From NCBI RefSeq assembly GCF_003429095.1, contig NZ_QVTE01000010.1, positions 1 through 64,000 on the forward strand: a DNA stretch of 64,000 nucleotides. Direction: 5' to 3'. The stretch's first letter is position 1. Every line of letters starts with the position of its first letter. The notes under the pieces were generated by a model. That model ran no database searches. It worked only from the letters and a program-made list of their open reading frames with translations, and was not told where the DNA came from. Below, piece after piece: positions 33,585 through 45,782 of the stretch. Source of the DNA: Peribacillus saganii (GTDB taxonomy: Bacteria; Bacillota; Bacilli; Bacillales; DSM-1321). The position numbers and the translations under genes are program-made.

Positions 33585-33956
33585 TCAGTCCGTTTGAACA
33601 GTCAGATACTCTCTCACTGCTTTCCTGATATCATCAATATCAAACGGCTTGGCAAAATGGGTCATGGCTCCAAGGTCCTTTGCCTCCTGAATCATATCAA
33701 GCTCGCCGTAAGCAGTCATAATGATGACCCTTATATCCGGATCCAGTTTCTTCATTCTCTTTAGTATTTCGATGCCATCCATGCCCGGTATTTTCATATC
33801 AAGCAGGACCAGATCCGGAGAATGGTCAGTAACCACGCTTAATGCCTGTACCCCGTTTGCTGCCTGGAACGTTTTATAACCCTCTTTCTGGAGGACTTCA
33901 TTTAATAAAATCCTGATACCAAACTGATCATCTACGATTAAGATCTTTTGTTCCAT
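33585..33956 (-). CDS. spo0F: Sporulation initiation phosphotransferase Spo0F
   Basis: Spo0F (123 residues) is the single-domain response regulator that receives phosphate from the sporulation kinases and passes it to Spo0B. The acidic pocket is in [14 protein letters not shown], the phosphorylated Asp in [13 protein letters not shown] (about residue 54), the Thr in [11 protein letters not shown] and the conserved Lys in [11 protein letters not shown]. The sequence is very close to B. subtilis Spo0F, including IKRM-type helix text [15 protein letters not shown] stands 12 bases before the ATG ending at 33956. The 315-base gap to ywjG holds no certain promoter; TGTCGGAA (34112-34119, minus strand) is only a weak Spo0A-box candidate. 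Confidence 0.96.
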   Translation of the reverse strand: MEQKILIVDDQFGIRILLNEVLQKEGYKTFQAANGVQALSVVTDHSPDLVLLDMKIPGMDGIEILKRMKKLDPDIRVIIMTAYGELDMIQEAKDLGAMTHFAKPFDIDDIRKAVREYLTVQTD

Positions 33957-34271
33957 TCTCGTTATTTTCCCCCTTCTTGACTCGTTATTATTATCCATTT
34001 TCTTTTGTAATCTTCTATACCCGTTTCCCTTTTATTGGCATCAGCCTCTAAAGGGGAAATTTCTCTATAATTTTTTAATAAGCTCTACTAGAGCTTCATG
34101 TGCTTACATATTCGTTCCGACATCCTTATTATCCTTCTTTATCACCGCCAGTTTTCAGATATTTTCCTTTAATTGTTATAATTCGAATAAAAAGGTGGCT
34201 CATTAGCTTAGAAATCAGCTTTGTTTTATAATAAATCTGTTTATACCCACATTGATAAAGGAGCCTTTTTT

Positions 34272-34811
34272 ATGTTGAAAATGTTTTCCACACAGCTAAC
34301 TGGTCTGTTTAAAAGGATTTCTGATAAAGAAGAGATGGCAATCGAGGATGGAGCTCGTCTGCTGGCCCAAGCGGCATTAGGAGAAGGAATCCTCTATATC
34401 CATGGGGTTGCAGAGATGGAAGGAGTAGCATTGGAAGCTATCCTTGGTGCTGAACCCTTGGTACCCAATGCTCATTTGCTGATTAATGATAACGAGATCG
34501 CACATACTGAATCTTCTGACCGGGTTATTTTAATTTCCCGGGATGCAAATGACCATACCGCTCTAGAGATTGCCAGGAAATTATATGATGTGAATACACC
34601 TTTTATTGCAGTAAGCAGCCATCAATCTTCTGAAGAACCAAATCTTGCAACAATGGCCGATGTATTTATCGACCTCCAGCTTGTTAAAGGCCTTATCCCT
34701 GACGAAGAGGGGAACCGGATTGGACTGCCATATTTAATGGCCGCTCTATTTATATTTTATGGATTAAAGTTTACCCTGACGGAAATTTTACATGAGTATA
34801 ATGAAGATTAG
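34272..34811 (+). CDS. ywjG: DUF2529 family protein YwjG
   Basis: The 179-residue protein is the counterpart of B. subtilis YwjG (DUF2529), function unknown. It resembles SIS-type sugar-phosphate-binding folds: GEGILYIHGVAEMEGVALEA (about residues 36-55), a strand-turn SSDRVILISRDAND, and FIAVSSHQSS near residue 112. AAAGGAG lies before the ATG at 34272. It is transcribed away from spo0F and converges on pyrG, sharing a two-way terminator. Confidence 0.85.
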   Translation: MLKMFSTQLTGLFKRISDKEEMAIEDGARLLAQAALGEGILYIHGVAEMEGVALEAILGAEPLVPNAHLLINDNEIAHTESSDRVILISRDANDHTALEIARKLYDVNTPFIAVSSHQSSEEPNLATMADVFIDLQLVKGLIPDEEGNRIGLPYLMAALFIFYGLKFTLTEILHEYNED

Positions 34812-34823
34812 ATAAATTACGGT

Positions 34824-34862
34824 AAAAAACCTTGTCACGGGAATCTATGACAAGGTTTTTTG
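34824..34862. terminator. Bidirectional terminator between ywjG and pyrG
   Basis: AACCTTGTCA and TGACAAGGTT pair perfectly (34828-34857), flanked by A and T runs on both sides, serving the two convergent genes. Confidence 0.93.
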
Positions 34863-34869
34863 ATGTTAT

Positions 34870-36540
<1,671 letters not shown>

Positions 36541-36743
36541 ATTTTTACCTGTTAGTCAGGTCTTTATTAGAAAACTCAGCGATTGTCGAAAACAGAAGTC
36601 CAAAATAAAAGCAGCCAGAATGGAAGCTGTATACCTTTATGCTTTTTGGACAGGATACATATCCAGCATGATTACTGCTTTAAAACCGCAGATTAAAACA
36701 GGTTGGATGCCGAAAGCTTTTTAATTAAATCCTGAGTGCTAAA

Positions 36744-36762
36744 TGTGTAAGCGCCCTGGTTT
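36744..36762 (+). repeat. Left-end fragment of the dispersed repeat
   Basis: The stretch GTGTAAGCGCCCTGGTTT matches the left end of the family and then stops. The gap 36475-36907 otherwise holds the pyrG leader and the rpoE terminator. Confidence 0.55.
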
Positions 36763-36793
36763 AATCGTTTAAAACTTTCTTTTTTGAAAAATA

Positions 36794-36829
36794 AAAACGC
36801 CCCTCTTACATCAAAGTAAGGGAGCGTTA
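36794..36829 (-). terminator. Terminator downstream of rpoE
   Basis: AACGCCCCTCTTAC pairs with GTAAGGGAGCGTT (one mismatch), and TTTTTAT follows on the minus strand. Confidence 0.9.
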
Positions 36830-36907
36830 AAAATTAAAATAACGTTGTCCTTTTTAAAGGAGCCCAAAAAGTATTCTACAAATTAAGCACTAAAATGTCA
36901 AGAAAGA

Positions 36908-37486
36908 TTACAGATCATCTTTGTCTTCTTCAAAGTCATCCTCATCTTCTTCCTCTTCCTCATCCTCATCCGTGAGCAGTTCGTCATCGTCGATTATTTC
37001 TTCATCGAAGTCATCATCTTCGTCAACTTCATCTTCATCATCTTCATCCACTTCATCCACATCATCAAGCAATTCATCGTCAGTGTCATCGAGAAGTTCA
37101 TCATCCTCGTCAAAATCGTCGAAGTCAAGGTCTTCATCTTCCAGATCATCCAGATCGTCGTCAGCAGCCTTCTTCGACTTTTTCTTCTTCGGTTTGACTG
37201 CAGTATGGACAACTTCTTCCTCAATTTGGTCGACTGGGTACCAAGTTTTCAAACCCCAGCGATTTTCGCCAAGAGAAGTGAAGCGGCCATCAACATTTAA
37301 ATCTGTATAAAATTGAGGAAGCTTTCTTTTAATCTCATCTTCTGTTACACCTTGAAGAGCTGCGATTTCACCCACTAACTCGTTAAAAGAATAAGGCTGT
37401 TTATTATTTATTAGCAATTCGTATGCAATTTCTATCATGGACATTTCTACGAGCTGTTCTTTAGAAAAATTTTGTAAACTCAACAC
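36908..37486 (-). CDS. rpoE: RNA polymerase delta subunit
   Basis: RpoE (192 residues) binds core RNA polymerase and increases recycling and sensitivity to initiating nucleotides. The N-terminal globular HARE-HTH domain (residues 1-90) contains MIEIAYELLINNKQPYSFNELV and FYTDLNVDGRFTSLGENRWGL. The C-terminus (about 110-192) is almost entirely Asp/Glu and disordered, as in B. subtilis. No ATG fits; GTG ending at 37486 or TTG ending at 37483, both just after AAAGGAAG, is the likely start. A frame extension to 37603 lacks support. Confidence 0.94.
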   Translation of the reverse strand: MLSLQNFSKEQLVEMSMIEIAYELLINNKQPYSFNELVGEIAALQGVTEDEIKRKLPQFYTDLNVDGRFTSLGENRWGLKTWYPVDQIEEEVVHTAVKPKKKKSKKAADDDLDDLEDEDLDFDDFDEDDELLDDTDDELLDDVDEVDEDDEDEVDEDDDFDEEIIDDDELLTDEDEEEEEDEDDFEEDKDDL

Positions 37487-37653
37487 TTGCACTTCCTTTC
37501 CTTTTTCAAACCTTCTATAAAAGATGATGCCTATGTAAAAGCACGGCAAAACAGATTGCCGATAACTCCAGTTGCTTTGCCGGATATTACCCATTATAAA
37601 CAATATAAATGGGTTTATGCCAGTTCTATCTGGCGAGCATTACTGCTTTTTCA

Positions 37654-37812
37654 CTAATCTTTTCTTTTTCGCCTTTGTGTAAATGCGAGAATAAAAAAGA
37701 AGATTGAAAGCAAAAGGAATCCAACTGCTCCCAAAGCATGCTGATAAAGAACATAAAACAAGACAAGAGCAGCAGCACAAGAAATAATTTGTATAACCCG
37801 TATTTTAGTCAT
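37654..37812 (-). CDS. Small two-segment membrane protein, unknown function
   Basis: This 52-residue frame begins MTKIRVIQIISCAAALVLF and ends with the basic tail TQRRKRKD. Two hydrophobic segments (about residues 8-24 and 28-44) are separated by QHALGA. AGGAG lies eight bases before the ATG ending at 37812, which supports real translation. It lies between rpoE and icmF. I do not recognise the family; the positive C-terminus suggests both ends are cytoplasmic. Confidence 0.7.
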   Translation of the reverse strand: MTKIRVIQIISCAAALVLFYVLYQHALGAVGFLLLSIFFFILAFTQRRKRKD

Positions 37813-38078
37813 TTATCCATCTCCTGGGAATTCACTTAGAAGTTTAGCAATCGGGATAAATTGGCAATGGAGCAAGTGCTGGTTTTCCCGAAACAGAATA
37901 GAAGTATCCATACGAGTCTCCGAACGAGTGCACCAGTCAAATACTTATTATTACCCCTTTATCCACTTATTATAAGTAAAAGTTTTTGCTTTGGCTTTAC
38001 TTTTTTGCAAGGTTACGTTTGTTTAGTGAAAAACTCTTATTCTCATGAATTTCGTTCCTATATAGATAATTGTTAGAA

Positions 38079-38118
38079 AATAAAAGGGCCATCCCATGAA
38101 TTTTTTCCGCGGATAGCC
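38079..38118 (-). terminator. Terminator downstream of icmF
   Basis: GGGCCATCCC (from 38086) pairs with GGATAGCCC (to 38118) with one mismatch, followed by TTTTATTTTC on the minus strand. The rest of the gap 37813-38181 shows no convincing gene. Confidence 0.75.
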
Positions 38119-38181
38119 CTTCAATCTCAGTTCTAAAAACAGTTTTCACTCACATCAACGAACAACAGATATCTTTATATA

Positions 38182-41100
38182 TTACATATTTCTTCTATAC
38201 TGTCCGCCAACCTCATATAATGCGCGGGTGATCTGTCCCAGACTGGCGTACTTTACGCATTCCATCAGCTCAGCAAAAATATTGCCGCCACTTACAGCCG
38301 CTGCTTTTAAGGAATTAATCGCTTCCACACTGCAGTTTTTATTCTTTTCCTGAAATTCACGCAGATTAGCAATTTGAAGTTCTTTTTCTTCCTTCGTCGC
38401 TCGTGCGATTTCCATGCTGTTGACTTCATCTTCCGAAGGCGGGTTGGGATTTAAATATGTGTTAACCCCAATAATCGGCAACTCACCGGAATGTTTTTTC
38501 ATTTCATAGTACATCGATTCATCCTGAATTTTGCCCCGCTGGTATTGGGTCTCCATCGCACCCAGCACTCCACCGCGGTCATCAATCCGTTCAAATTCCT
38601 GAAGCACAGCTTCCTCCACCATGTCTGTCAATTCTTCCATTATGAAAGATCCTTGGAGCGGATTTTCATTTTTCGATAGACCATGTTCTTTTGTAATAAT
38701 CATCTGGATGGCCATGGCCCGACGCACAGATTCCTCAGTCGGGGTGGTAATTGCTTCGTCATATGCATTTGTATGCAATGAATTACAGTTATCCTGGAGG
38801 GCCATCAAAGCCTGCAGAGTCGTCCTGATATCATTGAAATCAATTTCCTGCGCATGCAAGGATCTTCCTGATGTTTGGACATGATACTTCAGCTTTTGGC
38901 TCCGCTCATTTGCCCCATATTTTTCTCTCATCACAGTTGCCCAAATTCTTCGGGCAACGCGGCCAATCACGGTATATTCCGGATCCAGGCCGTTTGAGAA
39001 GAAGAAGGATAAGTTAGGAGCGAAATCATCTATCTTCATGCCTCTGCTCAAATAGTATTCCACATAAGTGAACCCGTTTGAGAGGGTGAAAGCAAGCTGG
39101 GAAATCGGATTAGCTCCCGCTTCAGCAATATGGTAGCCGGAAATCGAAACAGAATAATAGTTCCTTACTTTGTTTTTAATAAAATATTCCTGAATGTCCC
39201 CCATCATCCTTAAAGCGAATTCAGTAGAGAAAATGCACGTATTCTGGCCCTGGTCTTCTTTTAAAATATCAGCCTGCACTGTACCTCTTACAGTCTGAAG
39301 GGTCATGGACTTTACCTCAGTGAACTCTTCAGGAGTAAGCATGCGTCCCAATTCCGTTTCTTTCTTCTCGATTTGCTGGTCGATTGCCGTATTCATGTAC
39401 ATAGCTAATATGATTGGCGCAGGCCCGTTAATCGTCATTGAAACGGAAGTGGACGGATGAATGAGATCGAAGCCGGCATAAAGCTTTTTCATATCGTCCA
39501 GCGTACAAATATTCACACCGCTTTCGCCAACTTTCCCATAAATGTCAGGGCGGTAATCAGGATCCTCCCCGTAAAGGGTAACAGAGTCAAAAGCAGTACT
39601 CAGACGCTTGGCATCATCGTCCTTGGACAGATAATGGAAGCGGCGGTTTGTACGGTCAGGCGAACCCTCGCCAGCAAATTGCCGCTTCGGATCCTCTCCC
39701 TCCCGTTTGAACGGAAATACACCGGCCGTGTAAGGGAAATGCCCAGGCACGTTTTCACGATATACCCATCTTAAAATTTCCCCGTAATCAGCATATTTCG
39801 GCATAGAAATTTTCGGGATATCAAGCCCTGACAAACTCTTTGTCTTTAATACAGTCAAAATCTCTTTATCCCGAATTTTCGTAACAAATTGTTCTCCCGA
39901 GTATTTTTCTTTAAACTCATCCCATCCTGCGAGAATTTTTCGTGATTCCTCGGATTGCTTTGCTTCTGTTTCATTCCTCAAGGTTTGGAGCGATGCTAAA
40001 ACCTGTTCGTCTTTCCCTTGTTCCTTGACTGCAGCAATTGCACCGTCAAGCTGGAACAGCCTGCGGGCCAGCTGAACCTGTTCTTCTGCATTCTTATGGT
40101 AATTCCGGACCGTATCCGTAATTTCCCTCATGTAATAACGGCGGTCACTCGGAATAATAACGTTTTGTTTTTCCACTATCGCATCGCGTGAGAAGGATGT
40201 CTTCCAATCTTTGTTTGCTTTTTCATTGATTTTTTCAACCAAGGCAGCAAATAAAGCATTGGTTCCCGGGTCATTAAATTGAGAGGCAATCGTTCCGTAT
40301 ACAGGCATTTCAGAGGAATCGCGGTCGAACATCATATGGGAACGCTGGTATTGTTTTTGAACCTGGCGTTTGGCATCCTCGGAACCTTTACGTTCGAATT
40401 TGTTAATAACGATCAGGTCGGCAAAATCAATCATATCTATTTTTTCAAGCTGGGAAGGAGCACCGAATTCACTTGTCATGACATACAGGCTGATATCACA
40501 TATTTCGGTAATCTCGGCATCCCCCTGGCCGATTCCGCTTGTTTCCACAATAATTAAGTCAAAATCTGCTGCTTTTACAACTGAAATAGCATCCTTTATT
40601 GCCAGTGACAGTTCACTTTTTGACAGCCTTGTTGCCAGGCTTCTCATATAAACCCGATTATTGAAAATCGCATTCATCCGGATGCGGTCACCAAGCAGAG
40701 CGCCACCGGTCTTTTGTTTGGTCGGGTCAACAGAAAGTACAGCCAGCTTTTTGTCCGGTATTTCATTAAGGAACCGGCGGATCAGTTCATCTGTCAGCGA
40801 GCTTTTTCCTGCACCTCCAGTTCCGGTAATTCCGATAACTGGCACCTTTTTTTCCTGGGTTTTAATTTGTTTAAGGAGCGTTTCTACTGCGGCAGCAGTC
40901 TCTGATGAGGAATCTAGCCGGTTTTCAGCAAAAGTTATGAATTGGGCTATAACCCCCGTCTTGCCCCCCTTAAGGTCATCCAGCTTTTCCTGAAGCGTCG
41001 GCTGGACTGTCGAAAAATCACATTCCTTTATCATCAGGTCTATCATTCCCTGAAGGCCATTAACCCTGCCGTCCTCCGGTGAAAAAATGCGGGCAATTCC

Positions 41101-41448
41101 GTACTCATGGAGCTCTTTTATTTCGCGGGGAATAATGACCCCTCCACCCCCGCCGTAAATGCGGATGTGGGAGGCCCCCCTTTCCTTCAGAAGGTCGTAC
41201 ATATATTTAAAGTACTCCATATGACCACCCTGATAAGAAGAAATGGCAATTCCCTGTACATCCTCCTGAATCGCTGCATTGACAACTTCTTCTACGGATC
41301 GGTTATGCCCTAGGTGGATAACTTCAGCCCCGCTTGACTGCATAATGCGTCTCATTATATTAATGGACGCATCATGACCATCAAAAAGGCTTGATGCTGT
41401 AACAAAACGAATATGGTTTTTTGGTTTATAAACCTGGGTCGTACTCAT
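38182..41448 (-). CDS. icmF: Fused isobutyryl-CoA mutase IcmF
   Basis: The 1088-residue protein fuses three parts: an N-terminal B12-binding domain with the cobalt-ligand His in [12 protein letters not shown] (about residue 25), a MeaB-type G-protein chaperone with Walker [13 protein letters not shown] (about 205-216) and the NKxE-like INKFERKG, and the C-terminal mutase barrel (about 560-1080). It interconverts isobutyryl-CoA and n-butyryl-CoA. The neighbours (thiolase, hydroxybutyryl-CoA dehydrogenase, two acyl-CoA dehydrogenases) handle butyryl-CoA, so the operon likely joins valine-derived and short-chain fatty-acid carbon. AGGGGG precedes the ATG; the TetR gene ends 11 bases upstream. 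Confidence 0.95.
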   Translation of the reverse strand: MSTTQVYKPKNHIRFVTASSLFDGHDASINIMRRIMQSSGAEVIHLGHNRSVEEVVNAAIQEDVQGIAISSYQGGHMEYFKYMYDLLKERGASHIRIYGGGGGVIIPREIKELHEYGIARIFSPEDGRVNGLQGMIDLMIKECDFSTVQPTLQEKLDDLKGGKTGVIAQFITFAENRLDSSSETAAAVETLLKQIKTQEKKVPVIGITGTGGAGKSSLTDELIRRFLNEIPDKKLAVLSVDPTKQKTGGALLGDRIRMNAIFNNRVYMRSLATRLSKSELSLAIKDAISVVKAADFDLIIVETSGIGQGDAEITEICDISLYVMTSEFGAPSQLEKIDMIDFADLIVINKFERKGSEDAKRQVQKQYQRSHMMFDRDSSEMPVYGTIASQFNDPGTNALFAALVEKINEKANKDWKTSFSRDAIVEKQNVIIPSDRRYYMREITDTVRNYHKNAEEQVQLARRLFQLDGAIAAVKEQGKDEQVLASLQTLRNETEAKQSEESRKILAGWDEFKEKYSGEQFVTKIRDKEILTVLKTKSLSGLDIPKISMPKYADYGEILRWVYRENVPGHFPYTAGVFPFKREGEDPKRQFAGEGSPDRTNRRFHYLSKDDDAKRLSTAFDSVTLYGEDPDYRPDIYGKVGESGVNICTLDDMKKLYAGFDLIHPSTSVSMTINGPAPIILAMYMNTAIDQQIEKKETELGRMLTPEEFTEVKSMTLQTVRGTVQADILKEDQGQNTCIFSTEFALRMMGDIQEYFIKNKVRNYYSVSISGYHIAEAGANPISQLAFTLSNGFTYVEYYLSRGMKIDDFAPNLSFFFSNGLDPEYTVIGRVARRIWATVMREKYGANERSQKLKYHVQTSGRSLHAQEIDFNDIRTTLQALMALQDNCNSLHTNAYDEAITTPTEESVRRAMAIQMIITKEHGLSKNENPLQGSFIMEELTDMVEEAVLQEFERIDDRGGVLGAMETQYQRGKIQDESMYYEMKKHSGELPIIGVNTYLNPNPPSEDEVNSMEIARATKEEKELQIANLREFQEKNKNCSVEAINSLKAAAVSGGNIFAELMECVKYASLGQITRALYEVGGQYRRNM

Positions 41449-41459
41449 TTCTGCGCCCC

Positions 41460-42107
41460 CTATTCCATAGTAGCCGTGCTGACTGTCTTTATCGCAAGCC
41501 CTTTAATCAATAATTCAGTCTGCAGATCAATAAATTCCTCAAGACTGTATATCTTTTGCAATGACCATCTGCGGAAGCCCCACATCTGTCCTTGGACAAC
41601 AATGTTATGTGCAGCCAGCCGGATGTAAGGTTCAGATAAATTTAATTCTCCATTATTAACACAACGGCTAATCAAATGCTCAAACATGGATACCATTTCG
41701 AGCTCTTTCTTCAATACATATGGCAATGCATCCTTTGTTAAGGATTTTAGCTCCTGATACATGACTAATACCTCATCCTGCATTTCGTCCATTACTTTGA
41801 AGTAATAGGCAACCGCCAGCTTCAGGCTTTCCAGTGTCCCTTCCTGCGAGGGAATATCCTTTTCGAGCCGATCCTTTACTTCGTCATAAATACTGTCACA
41901 CACGAGATACAGGACGTCTTCCTTTGTACGGATGTATTCATAGAGCGTACCGATGCTGAAGCCCGCTGCTTTAGCGATTTCCCGGGTGGTCGTACGATGG
42001 AAGCCTTTTTCTATAAAAAGTGTGACAGCACCCTTAATCATTTGATTCCGTCTCTTTTTAACAAGCCGTTCATCTTTTACAGATGCGTGTACCTCTCTTT
42101 TTTTCAT
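41460..42107 (-). CDS. TetR/AcrR family transcriptional regulator
   Basis: The 215-residue protein has an N-terminal DNA-binding domain (about residues 20-66) with [44 protein letters not shown], the classical TetR helix-turn-helix, and a helical ligand-binding C-terminal domain. It lies inside the acyl-CoA operon between an acyl-CoA dehydrogenase and icmF, so an acyl-CoA-type ligand and control of this operon are plausible. The 18-bp operators at 47296-47313 and 49774-49791 are candidate targets, though a FadR encoded elsewhere could also bind them. Confidence 0.92.
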   Translation of the reverse strand: MKKREVHASVKDERLVKKRRNQMIKGAVTLFIEKGFHRTTTREIAKAAGFSIGTLYEYIRTKEDVLYLVCDSIYDEVKDRLEKDIPSQEGTLESLKLAVAYYFKVMDEMQDEVLVMYQELKSLTKDALPYVLKKELEMVSMFEHLISRCVNNGELNLSEPYIRLAAHNIVVQGQMWGFRRWSLQKIYSLEEFIDLQTELLIKGLAIKTVSTATME

Positions 42108-42124
42108 ACGTCACCGCCTTTTAA

Positions 42125-42334
42125 GAAAAGCGCAATCGCCCTGGCTAAGGAAGAACAGCTAAAACTGCCACCTTCTTTGGCAACACCGGCACTAGCACGT
42201 CCTCACAAAGCTGCCGCTTTGGTTTCGTGCGATGCGTCGCTGCCGAAGCGTTCCTTGTCCTGTGCGTCGGGGCTTTTTTTCCTGCGAAAAAAAAGCTGCT
42301 GGGCGCTGTAGCTAGACATCTATAATTGTTAAAA
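42125..42334 (+). repeat. Dispersed intergenic repeat, copy 8, long form (TetR-acyl-CoA dehydrogenase)
   Basis: Left end GAAAAGCGCAATCGCCCTGG, core AAGGAAGAACAGCTAAAACT, GCACGTCCTCACAAAGCTGC, GATGCGTCGCTGCCGAAGCG, TTCCTTGTCCTGTGCGTCGG, right end GCTGCTGGGCGCTGTAGC. The terminal stem CGCCC/GGGCG is intact. This copy is a good reference for the long form. It fills the 268-base gap between two genes of one operon. Confidence 0.88.
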
Positions 42335-42375
42335 CAGTTATACTTACTTAATAAAGCCTGCAAAGGATTCCGCAA

Positions 42376-43518
42376 TTAATCCTTTGTGATCATTCTTGAA
42401 ATTACAAGTCGCTGGATCTCCTGGGTTCCTTCGTAGATTTGTGTAATTTTCGCATCACGCATAAACCGCTCAACTGGATAATCCTTTGTATATCCATATC
42501 CGCCAAATACTTGGACAGCCTCTGTTGTCACCTTCATCGCAGTGTCTCCTGCAAAAAGCTTTGACATAGCTGACTCTTTTCCGTATGGGAGTCCTTCAGA
42601 TTCCAGCCAGGCAGCCTGATATGTCAACAGCCTTGATGCTTCCACACTTGTTGCCATGTCGGCAAGCTTGAAAGAGATTCCCTGCTGTGAAGCAATCGGT
42701 TTTCCGAACTGAACCCGTTCCTTTGCATACTCAACCGCAGCATCCAAGGCTCCCTGTGCAATTCCGACCGCTTGTGCCGCAATCCCGTTCCGGCCGCCAT
42801 CAAGAGTCATCATAGCAATCTTAAAGCCTTCTCCCTCACTGCCTAAAAGATTTTCTTTCGGAACCCTGCAATCTTCAAAAATGATTTCAGTTGTAGGTGA
42901 AGACCGGATCCCCAGTTTTTTCTCTTTTTTACCTACACCAAAGCCAGGGAAATCTTTTTCGATAATGAACGCGCTGGTTCCCTTTTGTTTAGAGGAAGGA
43001 TCAGTCAAAGCAAACACTACATATGTGTCGGCAATTCCGCCATTTGTAATAAAAATTTTGGAGCCATTAAGAATATAGTGGTCGCCATCCAGCTTAGCTG
43101 TTGTCCTCATTCCGCCGGCGTCTGATCCTGAACCCGGTTCTGTAAGACCGTAGGCACCAATTGTTTTTCCCTCTGCCATTGGGCGAAGATATTTTTGCTT
43201 TTGCTCCTCTGATCCAAACTTATAGATCGGCCAGCCTGCAAGAGACGTATGTGCCGATAGAGTTACCCCTGTAGAAGCGCAGACGCGGGAAAGCTCTTCA
43301 ATTGCGATACAATAGGCCAGATAGTCACTGCCAATTCCGCCGTACTCCTCAGGCCAGGGAATACCTGTCAGGCCAAGTTCAGCCATTTTATCAAAGATTT
43401 CGCGGTCGAATCTTTCTTCTTCATCCCTTTCGGCTGCTGTTGGAGCCACTTCATTCCTCGCAAAATCACGAACCATCTTCCTGATCATTTCATGCTCTTC
43501 TGATAATTTAAATTGCAT
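42376..43518 (-). CDS. Acyl-CoA dehydrogenase (short chain, AcdA-like)
   Basis: The 380-residue FAD enzyme oxidises acyl-CoA to enoyl-CoA. Family marks are [15 protein letters not shown] (about residues 123-137), [14 protein letters not shown], the [24 protein letters not shown] block near residue 335, and the catalytic Glu in [10 protein letters not shown] (about residue 364). It lies 19 bases after a second, related acyl-CoA dehydrogenase (43538-44668). Substrates are probably C4-type acyl-CoAs given the neighbours. Confidence 0.93.
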   Translation of the reverse strand: MQFKLSEEHEMIRKMVRDFARNEVAPTAAERDEEERFDREIFDKMAELGLTGIPWPEEYGGIGSDYLAYCIAIEELSRVCASTGVTLSAHTSLAGWPIYKFGSEEQKQKYLRPMAEGKTIGAYGLTEPGSGSDAGGMRTTAKLDGDHYILNGSKIFITNGGIADTYVVFALTDPSSKQKGTSAFIIEKDFPGFGVGKKEKKLGIRSSPTTEIIFEDCRVPKENLLGSEGEGFKIAMMTLDGGRNGIAAQAVGIAQGALDAAVEYAKERVQFGKPIASQQGISFKLADMATSVEASRLLTYQAAWLESEGLPYGKESAMSKLFAGDTAMKVTTEAVQVFGGYGYTKDYPVERFMRDAKITQIYEGTQEIQRLVISRMITKD

Positions 43519-43537
43519 GTAGAATCCTCCGTTTCCG

Positions 43538-44668
43538 CTAAAGCTGTTTACTTATCACGATTCTTTGTATCTCACTTGTACCTTCATAGATTTCGGTTAC
43601 CTTAGCATCACGGAAATACCGTTCCACCGGATATTCTTTCGTATATCCATAGCCGCCGAAAACCTGGACCGCCTCAATTGAAACCTCAACCGCTGTCCTG
43701 GAGGCAAATAACTTAGCCATCGAGGCCTCTTTTTTACAATTAATTCCTTGTGAACGCAAGTAGGCAGCTTGATAGACTAATAACCTTGAAGCTTCAATTG
43801 CAGTAGCCATATCGGCAAGCTTAAAGCCTATTCCCTGCTGGACTGCAATCGGTTTTCCAAATTGCTTACGATTCTTCGCATATTGGACTGCATGCTCATA
43901 GGCACCTTCAGCGATCCCGAGTGATTGAGCCGCAATGCCAATCCTGCCGGCATCCAGGTTAGCGAGGGCGACCTTAAAGCCGTCCCCTTCCTTGCCTAAT
44001 AGGTTTGCAGCCGGTACCATCATATCTTCAAAGGTAAGCTCGATCGTCCTTGATCCGAGCAGCCCCATTTTATGCTCATCCTTACCAAACAACAGTCCAG
44101 GAGTTCCCTTTTCAACGATAAAAGCAGAAACACCTTTACTGCCAGCTTCCGGATGTGTCGAAGCAAATACAATGTATACATCTGCTTCGCCCCCGTTTGT
44201 AATGAACATCTTTGAGCCATTAATCCGGTAAAAATCACCTTCTTTAACAGCCCTGGACTTAAGGCTTCCGGCGTCAGAACCGGCACTGGCCTCGGTCAGG
44301 CAAAAAGCGCCTAAATAATCACCAGAAGCAAGCTTTGGTACATATTTTTGTTTTTGTTCCTCGTTTCCGAAATTGAGAATCGGATTGGTTCCGACCGATG
44401 TATGAACAGAAAGGATAACACCGACTGTAGGGCTGACCTTCGATATCTCATGAATAGCAATGATATAAGATAGATAATCCATTTCTGAGCCGCCATACTG
44501 TTCAGGAACCGGAATTCCCATAAGTCCAAGTTCACCCATCTTTTTAAGAATCGGTCTTGGGAATACTCCCGCCTCCATTTGCTCAAAAAAAGGGGCAATC
44601 TCACTTTGTGCAAAATCGCGCACCATTTTTCGCATCATATTTTGCTCTTCATTAAATCTTAGATTCAT
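43538..44668 (-). CDS. Acyl-CoA dehydrogenase (butyryl-CoA type)
   Basis: This 376-residue enzyme is a paralogue of the next gene downstream. It shows [15 protein letters not shown] (about residues 123-137), [38 protein letters not shown] and the catalytic Glu in [10 protein letters not shown] near residue 363. Resemblance to Bcd/MmgC and the place next to hbd and thl suggest butyryl-CoA as substrate. A tandem hairpin array (44703-44911) separates it from hbd. Confidence 0.93.
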   Translation of the reverse strand: MNLRFNEEQNMMRKMVRDFAQSEIAPFFEQMEAGVFPRPILKKMGELGLMGIPVPEQYGGSEMDYLSYIIAIHEISKVSPTVGVILSVHTSVGTNPILNFGNEEQKQKYVPKLASGDYLGAFCLTEASAGSDAGSLKSRAVKEGDFYRINGSKMFITNGGEADVYIVFASTHPEAGSKGVSAFIVEKGTPGLLFGKDEHKMGLLGSRTIELTFEDMMVPAANLLGKEGDGFKVALANLDAGRIGIAAQSLGIAEGAYEHAVQYAKNRKQFGKPIAVQQGIGFKLADMATAIEASRLLVYQAAYLRSQGINCKKEASMAKLFASRTAVEVSIEAVQVFGGYGYTKEYPVERYFRDAKVTEIYEGTSEIQRIVISKQL

Positions 44669-44702
44669 AGATTATGCCTCCATGATGCCAACAAGCTTTG
44701 TA

Positions 44703-44911
44703 ATGTCAAAAGCCGTGACCTTTTTGATGCCAGCGATTGCCTTTCAATCTTTCTTTGCGACCTCAATTGAGGACTACTTTTGTATCACCTTGAGCGGAGA
44801 CCACTTTTTCTTTCACCAAAACACTTGAAGACCCTTTTCATTCACCATGCCGTGAGCACCTTTAGGCGTCACTATACCCTGACACCTTTTGTTACCACCG
44901 TGTGTGGCAAC
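44703..44911. repeat. Degenerate tandem array of about 25-29 bp hairpin units
   Basis: The gap between hbd and the acyl-CoA dehydrogenase consists of seven to eight diverged units. Each starts with a T run and contains a small inverted repeat, for example GTTACCACCGTGTGTGGCAAC (arms CCAC/GTGG), CCTCAATTGAGG, TCACCATGCCGTGA and GTCACTATACCCTGAC. No unit is identical to another, but spacing and layout are regular. It is too irregular for a CRISPR array. Confidence 0.7.
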
Positions 44912-44914
44912 TTA

Positions 44915-45766
44915 TTAGCTGTATTCATAAAAGCCGCGGCCGGATTTCTTTCCAAGCCAGCCAGCTTTTACATACTTTCTTAGCAGCGGACATGGACGGT
45001 ATTTGTCATCGCCAAATCCCTCATGCAAGGTTTCCATGATATACAGGCATGTGTCCAGCCCGATAAAATCAGCAAGAGTCAGCGGTCCCATCGGATGGTT
45101 CATCCCGAGCTTCATCACTTCATCAATTGCTTCCTTGGATGCCACTCCTTCATATAGCGTGTAAACGGCTTCATTGATCATCGGCATTAAAATCCGATTA
45201 GAAACAAAGCCAGGGAAATCATTCACTTCAACTGGAACCTTATTCAACGATTTGGACATATCTTCAATAGCGGTATACACTTCATTGGCTGTTGCCAGCC
45301 CGCGAATGATTTCCACCAGCTTCATAACAGGTACCGGATTCATAAAATGCATGCCGATTACTTTTTCCGGTCTCTTTGTCGCTGCAGCTATTTCTGTAAT
45401 AGGAAGGGAAGATGTATTGGATGCTAATATGGCATGTTCAGGAGCAATTTCATCCAGCTGTGCAAACAGCTTAGTCTTGATCTCCATATTTTCCACGGCT
45501 GCTTCGATTACCAGGTCTGCGTCAGCTGCATTATTCAGTTCCGTAGAAGGATTAATTCTCCCTAATATGCTGTTTTTATTGTCTTCACTCATTTTTTCTT
45601 TTTCCACCTGACGGGACAAGTTTTTATTAATAATTCCCATTCCCCGGTCGACAAACTCTTGTTTAAGATCATGAAGGACGACATTATAGCCGCTCATTGC
45701 ACAAACCTGCGCAATTCCAGAGCCCATCTGTCCAGCACCGATGACCATTACTTTTTTAATATCCAT
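44915..45766 (-). CDS. hbd: 3-hydroxybutyryl-CoA dehydrogenase
   Basis: The 283-residue enzyme (MmgB-like) interconverts acetoacetyl-CoA and 3-hydroxybutyryl-CoA using NAD(P)H. The dinucleotide loop [14 protein letters not shown] lies at residues 8-21, [10 protein letters not shown] near 117, the catalytic His in [17 protein letters not shown] near 140 and the C-terminal FISNRI-like [11 protein letters not shown] near 186. AGGAGTG before the ATG ending at 45766 decides the start; the frame extends into a repeat up to 45910. A repeat copy ends 17 bases before this ATG, directly beside the ribosome-binding site. Confidence 0.95.
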   Translation of the reverse strand: MDIKKVMVIGAGQMGSGIAQVCAMSGYNVVLHDLKQEFVDRGMGIINKNLSRQVEKEKMSEDNKNSILGRINPSTELNNAADADLVIEAAVENMEIKTKLFAQLDEIAPEHAILASNTSSLPITEIAAATKRPEKVIGMHFMNPVPVMKLVEIIRGLATANEVYTAIEDMSKSLNKVPVEVNDFPGFVSNRILMPMINEAVYTLYEGVASKEAIDEVMKLGMNHPMGPLTLADFIGLDTCLYIMETLHEGFGDDKYRPCPLLRKYVKAGWLGKKSGRGFYEYS

Positions 45767-45782
45767 TGGTACACTCCTATTC

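Noticed and set aside
34100-34125. Spo0A box and sigma-H promoter before spo0F
   Set aside because: Only a 6-of-7 match (TGTCGGA) was found, and no sigma-H -35/-10 pair with correct spacing was seen.
36620-36724. 34-residue plus-strand frame with an ATG start
   Set aside because: No ribosome-binding site and no recognisable features.
36921-37310. Poly-serine plus-strand frame of 129 residues
   Set aside because: It is the antisense of the acidic Asp/Glu tail of rpoE.
37861-38076. 71-residue plus-strand frame
   Set aside because: No ribosome-binding site and no family resemblance; AT-rich gap sequence.
44703-44911. CRISPR array
   Set aside because: Units are diverged throughout, contain no identical repeat with unique spacers, and no cas genes are near.
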